A DNA stretch of 9,379 bases from JAHJEM01 sp043805315 (GTDB taxonomy: Archaea > Nanobdellota > Nanobdellia > Woesearchaeales > JAHJEM01). Position 1 is the stretch's first letter; every line of letters begins with the position of its first letter. Under the pieces are notes generated by a model. It did not search any database and was not told where the DNA came from. It saw only the letters and a program-made list of their open reading frames with translations. The stretch spans positions 1 through 9,379 of the forward strand of contig JAZDID010000014.1 in NCBI GenBank assembly GCA_043805315.1, written 5' to 3'. This document shows positions 6,337 to 9,379 of the stretch, piece by piece. The translations under genes and the position numbers were made by a program.

Positions 6337-7326
6337 ATGAACAAGGATGTACTTGACCTCAAAGACAGAAGGCTTCTCTATGAGCTTGACAAGAACAGCA
6401 GGATGAGCTTGACAAAACTCGGCAAGAAAATACGCCTTTCCAAAGAAGTCGTCTTCCACAGGCTGAACAACCTCGTAGCTCGTGGATATATTCTGCGATT
6501 CCAGACTGTTGTTTCTGTGTACCGGCTCGGCTATCAATCCTATAAGATCTATCTCAAGCTTCAAGACATGACCCGGCAACGGCATGACGAGCTGCAAGAC
6601 TATCTTCTCAGGGATGCCAATGTCTATTGGATCGGCAATTGCCAGGGCAGGTGGGATATGATCATCGCGATATGGGTGCAGAGTATCCATGACGTCGCTC
6701 ATTTCCTGGACAATCTTCTCAACACGTTCAGCCAGAATATCCATGAGAAACAGTTGACGATCACCAAAGAGATGTGGCAATGGAATAGGAAATGGCTTCT
6801 CGAAGAGAAAGGAGAGCCTGTGGAGATGGGTGAAGGCAAGAATACGCCACAGATTGCTGTTGATGATCATGATATCGCAATTCTTCGTGCTCTGGCATCA
6901 AATTCCAGGATAAAACTCGTGGACCTTGCGAAAAAGACAGGCACATCACTCACTGTCGCTCGCTATCGGTTAAGAGAGCTTGAGCGCCGCAAAATCATTA
7001 TCGGCTACAAGTATGCATTGAATCCGAAGCTTCTTCACTATGAGACCTGCAAGGCGTTCATCACCTTTAAGAACGTGACGCCACAAAGAAAGCAGGCGAT
7101 CATGACTGCCTGCAAATACCACCCGCACATCATCAATGCAGTGCTCACCCTCGGACCATGGGACCTTGAGCTCGAGATGGAAGTCGAAAATTTCGAGCAG
7201 TATTACAGGATTATGGCTGAACTGCAAGAGGCGCACAGCGAACTCATCAGAGGCTACGAGTCTGTTATCATTTCCTCTGAGCCCAAACAGGTATTCATGC
7301 CCGGCGTGCAGGGCCCTAAAAAGTGA
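6337..7326 (+). CDS. Tandem Lrp/AsnC-type transcriptional regulator
   Basis: The 329-residue protein is a duplicated Lrp/AsnC regulator. The first winged helix-turn-helix spans about 5-55 and is followed by a ligand-sensing RAM-like domain (about 60-147) containing GRWDMIIAI. A second helix-turn-helix spans about 175-225, followed by a second RAM-like domain (about 232-313) containing GPWDLELEMEV. Normal Lrp proteins have one copy (about 150 residues); the tandem form is known in archaea. The repeats have diverged strongly, so the two DNA-binding halves may see different half-sites. The start fits a leaderless transcript. It is transcribed away from the receiver operon, sharing an AT-rich intergenic region. 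Its ligand and targets cannot be read from the sequence. Confidence 0.92.
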   Translation: MNKDVLDLKDRRLLYELDKNSRMSLTKLGKKIRLSKEVVFHRLNNLVARGYILRFQTVVSVYRLGYQSYKIYLKLQDMTRQRHDELQDYLLRDANVYWIGNCQGRWDMIIAIWVQSIHDVAHFLDNLLNTFSQNIHEKQLTITKEMWQWNRKWLLEEKGEPVEMGEGKNTPQIAVDDHDIAILRALASNSRIKLVDLAKKTGTSLTVARYRLRELERRKIIIGYKYALNPKLLHYETCKAFITFKNVTPQRKQAIMTACKYHPHIINAVLTLGPWDLELEMEVENFEQYYRIMAELQEAHSELIRGYESVIISSEPKQVFMPGVQGPKK

Positions 7327-7417
7327 TAATTTATTTTCCGGAATCTTCGGACGCTTTCCATTCTTTCTAAAACATTTTCATTACTGTCCATAACACCCGA
7401 ATTCTCCAATCATGACC

Positions 7418-7445
7418 AGCCACTGGACACCAAAGCCACTGGACA
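7418..7445 (+). repeat. Tandem 12-base direct repeat, possible operator
   Basis: AGCCACTGGACA occurs exactly at 7418-7429 and 7434-7445, a 16-base period. The first copy overlaps CCAG-CCA-CTGG, a short inverted repeat. It lies just upstream of the palindromic TATA region, where a transcription factor site would be expected. Confidence 0.5.
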
Positions 7446-7451
7446 ACTGCG

Positions 7452-7473
7452 TGTGAGGTTTATAAACCGCACA
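7452..7473 (+). promoter_or_regulatory. Palindromic TATA promoter
   Basis: A perfect 12-base palindrome GGTTTATAAACC (7457-7468) is embedded in a longer one with arms TGTG and CACA (one mismatched pair). TTTATAAA predicts a start near 7489 on the plus strand. Because the box is symmetrical it could also fire leftwards. A further perfect palindrome CCCTTAAGGG follows at 7475-7484. The next start codon is at 7660, so the transcript would have a long leader or be a separate RNA. Confidence 0.55.
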
Positions 7474-7510
7474 GCCCTTAAGGGTTGGTATCAATCAATT
7501 TGCAAAAAAC

Positions 7511-7622
7511 TTATCCCCACTCCCATGGCAGCATCAAAAGCTGCCTATTTTGGGAGATCCACTATCATGGTTACCAGAATCCCATCCCTGGGAAAAGCAA
7601 TTTTCCATAATCTAAGGGGATG
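7511..7622 (+). ncRNA. Candidate structured RNA or 5' leader upstream of the 102-residue gene
   Basis: The stretch has no convincing coding sequence but folds well by eye. A closing stem (7512-7518 with 7616-7622, six Watson-Crick pairs and one G-U) surrounds an arm 7520-7525 with 7551-7556 topped by 7527-7532 with 7540-7545, a small CCCA/TGGG or TGG/CCA hairpin in the middle, and a 6-bp hairpin with a GCAA tetraloop (7591-7596 with 7601-7606). The GNRA-type loop and the wobble favour the plus strand. It starts about 20 bases after the predicted transcription start at 7489. It could be an independent small RNA or a cis-acting leader of the 102-residue gene and radA. No known RNA family was recognised. 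Confidence 0.4.
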
Positions 7623-7659
7623 TTGAAACAAAACGCGAAAGCAATGGAGGATGGTACAA

Positions 7660-7968
7660 ATGGACACATACAAAAAAAACACATATACAGACAAAGAGAA
7701 AAACCTGCCTGAAAAGAAATTCAGGGCAGGCGCAGTCAGCGCGACCATATGGCAGAACCAGGGCAAAGACTCTGACGGCAAGAGCGTCACCTACAAGACG
7801 GTCTCGTTCGAGCGCAGCTACAAAGACAAGAACAATGCCTGGCAGACCACGAGTTCTTTACGATTGAATGACCTGCCAAAAGCAAGCCTTGTCCTTGACA
7901 AAGCATACGAGTACCTGGCGCTGACAGAAAGCCTGTCAGTGACAGAAGAGGATGTCATATCCTCTTAA
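7660..7968 (+). CDS. KFRAG-type small protein upstream of radA
   Basis: The 102-residue protein has a basic N-terminal tail (1-20), then KFRAGAVSATIW (20-31), TYKTVSFERSYKD (44-56), W61 in a TSSLRLNDLPKA block (64-75), and a C-terminal helix KAYEYLAL (81-88). I recall similar short hypothetical proteins with a KFRAG start, a central ERSYKD-like strand and an LRLNDLPKA motif in many archaea and bacteria, without an assigned function. The alternating strand pattern with exposed Arg, Lys and aromatics would suit nucleic-acid binding, and the position directly before radA suggests a role in recombination or repair; both are inferences. The ATG at 7660 is chosen because GGAGG lies nine bases upstream; the ATG at 7651 directly abuts that site. 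The stop is 25 bases before the radA start. Confidence 0.85.
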   Translation: MDTYKKNTYTDKEKNLPEKKFRAGAVSATIWQNQGKDSDGKSVTYKTVSFERSYKDKNNAWQTTSSLRLNDLPKASLVLDKAYEYLALTESLSVTEEDVISS

Positions 7969-7970
7969 CA

Positions 7971-7978
7971 TTTATAAA
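7971..7978 (+). promoter_or_regulatory. TATA-like box before radA
   Basis: TTTATAAA lies right after the stop of the small gene, but only 16 bases before the ATG at 7994. A start 26 bases downstream would fall near 8001, inside the long form of radA, and would instead serve the in-frame ATG at 8018. The AAAGGTGAT ribosome binding site at 7983-7990 serves 7994 on a longer transcript. Confidence 0.4.
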
Positions 7979-7993
7979 CCAAAAGGTGATACC

Positions 7994-8956
7994 ATGAAAC
8001 AAAAAGTGGTTGTGATCATGAAAACAAAAGAGAAAGACCTGGAAAATCTGCCAGGAGTAGGCGCAGCAACAGCTGAAAAGCTCAAAGAATCAGGCTACGA
8101 CAACATGATGGCCATCGCAGTCGCGACGCCAGGAGAGCTTGTCGAGATAGCAGGAGTCTCAGAGGCAGTCGCGCGCAAGATGATAAATAGTGCGCGGGAC
8201 ATGCTGGACATGGGATTCTTGTCAGGAGAAGAGCTCTTGCAACGACGAGAGAACGTGTTCAAGATCAAGACAGGAAGCCAGAACTTCGACACGCTCATGG
8301 GCGGAGGCTTTGAATCAGCAGCCATAACCGAATGCTTTGGCCAATACGGCTCAAGCAAGACCCAGATAGCGCACCAGCTCGCGGTGAACTGCCAGGTTGA
8401 TGACCCTGAAGCAATGGCTGTCTATATAGATACTGAAAACACCTTCAGGCCTGAAAGAATTATCCAGATGGCCAAAGGCCAAGGTATTGACCCGACACCA
8501 GTGCTCAAGAACATCAAGTACGCTCGAGCATTTAATTCAGACCATCAGATGCTGCTTGCTGAAAAAGTCCAGGATTTAATCAACCAAGGCTGTAAGATAA
8601 AGGTCGTGATTGTTGATTCCTTGACCGCGCACTTCCGCGCAGAATTCATCGGCCGCGGAACACTTGCTGAACGGCAGCAGAAGCTCAACAAGCACATGCA
8701 TGTCCTCTCGCGTTTGGCAGACATAAACAACCTTGTCGTGTATGTCACCAACCAGGTCATGGCAAAGCCAGACATGTTCTTCGGAGACCCCACAGAGGCA
8801 ATCGGCGGGCACATTGTCGCGCACAACTCCACGTTCAGGATCTACCTGCGAAAAGGGAAGAAAGGCACGCGCGTGGCAAAGCTCGTGGACAGCCCTGCAT
8901 TCCCAGACGGCGAGTGCGTCTTCAATGTGGAAGAGAAAGGGCTGGTGGATGCGTAA
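7994..8956 (+). CDS. radA: DNA repair and recombination protein RadA
   Basis: RadA is the archaeal RecA/Rad51 recombinase, forming filaments on single-stranded DNA for strand exchange. The 320 residues show an N-terminal helix-hairpin-helix domain (about 15-70; LPGVGAATAEKL and IAGVSEAVARKM), the polymerisation motif FLSG (75-78), then the ATPase core: Walker A GQYGSSKT (116-123), catalytic Glu148 in DTENTFRPER, Walker B VVIVDS (204-209), loop L1 region FRAEFIGRGTLAERQQKLN (214-232), and loop L2 after VTNQV (251-255) through AIGGHIVAHNS. In Walker A the nearly invariant Gly before Lys122 is Ser121. Start 7994 has GGTGAT three bases upstream, in register with other sites here; 8018 is a possible alternative start. 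It follows the KFRAG-type gene in one transcriptional direction. A long pyrimidine tract follows the stop. Confidence 0.97.
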   Translation: MKQKVVVIMKTKEKDLENLPGVGAATAEKLKESGYDNMMAIAVATPGELVEIAGVSEAVARKMINSARDMLDMGFLSGEELLQRRENVFKIKTGSQNFDTLMGGGFESAAITECFGQYGSSKTQIAHQLAVNCQVDDPEAMAVYIDTENTFRPERIIQMAKGQGIDPTPVLKNIKYARAFNSDHQMLLAEKVQDLINQGCKIKVVIVDSLTAHFRAEFIGRGTLAERQQKLNKHMHVLSRLADINNLVVYVTNQVMAKPDMFFGDPTEAIGGHIVAHNSTFRIYLRKGKKGTRVAKLVDSPAFPDGECVFNVEEKGLVDA

Positions 8957-8957
8957 A

Positions 8958-8976
8958 TTTCTTTTTTTTCTTTTTC
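8958..8976 (+). terminator. T-rich terminator of radA
   Basis: Immediately after the radA stop codon come runs of T3, T8 and T5 separated by single C residues, a typical archaeal termination tract. A TATA-like TATTTAAT (8977-8984) follows at once and could start the next transcript near 9007. Confidence 0.6.
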
Positions 8977-9016
8977 TATTTAATTTTCTTTTGAACATGC
9001 ACGTTTGATTGTAAAA

Positions 9017-9259
9017 TATTCGTTTTCTACCATTCTTTGAATGGTGGTTATTCGCTCGATGAAATCATCGAGTGGAAAATGAATAGTCCGAGAAAACCGA
9101 CCCGAGCCCGAAGGGCGAGCATGCCTCCAGTCTTTGACTGGGGGTGGTCGGTTTTCGATTGACGTTCTGACACCGCACGCCACCACCACGGCGGCAGACG
9201 GGTACCCTGCAGCTAAAGCTGCGTGTGCCCTACTGGGTACCCCGGAGGGGGCAACCCCT
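9017..9259 (+). ncRNA. Candidate multi-domain structured RNA
   Basis: This gap after radA holds successive folded domains. Domain 1 (9017-9085) is a three-way junction: a 12-bp stem (9017-9028 with 9074-9085, two G-U pairs) enclosing hairpins 9030-9035/9039-9044 and 9055-9061/9066-9072. Domain 2 (9089-9157) is another: a 10-bp stem (9093-9102 with 9146-9155) enclosing 9106-9109/9113-9116 and a 9-bp hairpin 9124-9132/9136-9144. Domain 3 (9190-9259) is repeat copy B, ending in a GCAA-looped hairpin. All wobble pairs are G-U only if the plus strand is read. A TATA-like box (8977-8984) and a T7 tract (9279-9285) bracket it. Signatures of RNase P, SRP and 5S RNA were not found. A minus-strand open frame (9264-8980) overlaps it, so a transposon-derived origin is possible. 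Confidence 0.4.
9190..9259 (+). repeat. Structured element, copy B
   Basis: It opens with GGCGGCAGACGG (9190-9201) and carries ACCCCGGAGGGGGC (9239-9252), both identical to copy A at 1342-1291 on the other strand. Its variable centre is a GGGTACCC pair (9200-9207 with 9235-9242) enclosing a GCAGC/GCTGC hairpin with loop TAAA (9214-9217). An AGGGG-GCAA-CCCCT hairpin closes it (9246-9259). It lies 16 bases beyond the stop codon of the DUF2080-like gene, which suggests, but does not prove, a link with a mobile element. Confidence 0.6.
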
Positions 9260-9275
9260 GACCTTTACCCACATC

Positions 9276-9379
9276 TTATTTTTTTCTTATGAGGATGTAC
9301 GTTTTTCTGCCGAGGTATTCTTTTGGGCAGTCTAGTTTTGCTCCTGTGCCAAATTTGGTTACGGTTTTCTCGATGATAA
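9276..9379 (-). CDS. DUF2080-like transposon-associated protein (C-terminal part)
   Basis: The gene enters from the right edge of the window, so only its last 33 complete codons are present; the TAA stop is at 9278-9276. The tail reads EKTVTKFGTGAKLDCPKEYL and then GRKTYILIRKK. This fits the DUF2080 family of short archaeal proteins annotated as putative transposon-encoded, whose pattern is a KTV-x-x-FG-x-x-A segment, a PKE(Y/W)-(L/I)-G-(R/K)-K segment and a short hydrophobic strand. The fold probably resembles AbrB-like swapped-hairpin DNA-binding proteins. Assignment is by remembered motif pattern. The upstream part and any neighbouring transposase lie outside the window. Confidence 0.65.
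   Translation of the reverse strand, partial: IIEKTVTKFGTGAKLDCPKEYLGRKTYILIRKK

Noticed and set aside
6325..6870. 181-codon minus-strand open frame within the AsnC gene
   Set aside because: Antisense shadow; the sense product has two clear helix-turn-helix and RAM-like domains.
7575..7600. Resemblance of CCCATCCC to the conserved 5S rRNA segment
   Set aside because: Only a short stretch matches and the surrounding 5S helices and conserved bases are missing.
1270..9259. Composite transposon bounded by the two inverted repeat copies
   Set aside because: The enclosed 7.9 kb holds ordinary housekeeping genes (fen-1, trm5, radA) and no transposase, so the inverted copies more likely arose independently.
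9017..9285. RNase P, SRP or 5S RNA in the structured region
   Set aside because: The GAGGAAAGUCC core of RNase P, the SRP helix 8 motif and the 5S consensus are absent; GGAAA...AGTCC at 9074-9089 is interrupted and better explained by the domain 1 stem.
9289..9379. Plus-strand open frame starting ATGAGGATG at the right edge
   Set aside because: It is antisense to the DUF2080-like C-terminus and follows no ribosome binding site; the minus-strand product matches a family pattern.

Overview
The window looks archaeal, most likely from a DPANN-type lineage (Woesearchaeota or Pacearchaeota-like); the lineage is an inference. Archaeal signs are a proteasome-activating AAA+ ATPase ending in an HbYX-type tail, a FEN-1 nuclease with a C-terminal PCNA-interacting peptide, RadA, a Trm5-type tRNA methyltransferase and a tandem Lrp/AsnC regulator. 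Five genes have a TATA box centred 25-27 bases before the start codon, the layout of leaderless archaeal transcripts. Genes inside operons instead carry GGAGG or GGTGA ribosome binding sites.

Layout. On the plus strand, pan (85-1224) is followed by a GC-rich three-way-junction element ending in T6. A minus-strand series then runs from 6219 down to about 1385. It holds a receiver-domain gene and two small paralogous charged proteins (6219-4731), fen-1 with a tightly coupled small membrane protein (4695-3366), trm5 (3329-2322), an unrecognised 242-residue gene (2264-1536) and a candidate C/D box sRNA (1467-1385) with its own TATA box and T-tracts. An AT-rich divergent promoter region (6220-6336) separates this series from the plus-strand tandem AsnC regulator (6337-7326). 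A 333-base gap then holds a direct repeat, a palindromic TATA region and a foldable RNA candidate. It is followed by a 102-residue KFRAG-type protein and radA. After radA comes a strongly structured stretch (9017-9259), and the window ends with the C-terminus of a minus-strand DUF2080-like transposon-associated protein.

Functionally, most genes serve information processing and quality control: proteasome substrate unfolding (pan), flap processing in replication and repair (fen-1), recombination (radA, perhaps with the small protein before it) and tRNA G37 methylation (trm5). The receiver-type operon with two paralogous small partners, divergent from the AsnC regulator, looks like a small signalling module of unknown output.

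The least explained signals are non-coding. They are (1) a C/D sRNA candidate with a complete terminal kink-turn; (2) a two-copy inverted structured element (1270-1342 and 9190-9259) with conserved end blocks and unrelated but still self-complementary centres; (3) two three-way-junction domains at 9017-9157 whose G-U wobble pairs point to a plus-strand RNA; and (4) a multi-hairpin RNA candidate at 7511-7622 behind a palindromic promoter. No tRNA, rRNA, CRISPR array or complete insertion sequence was seen.
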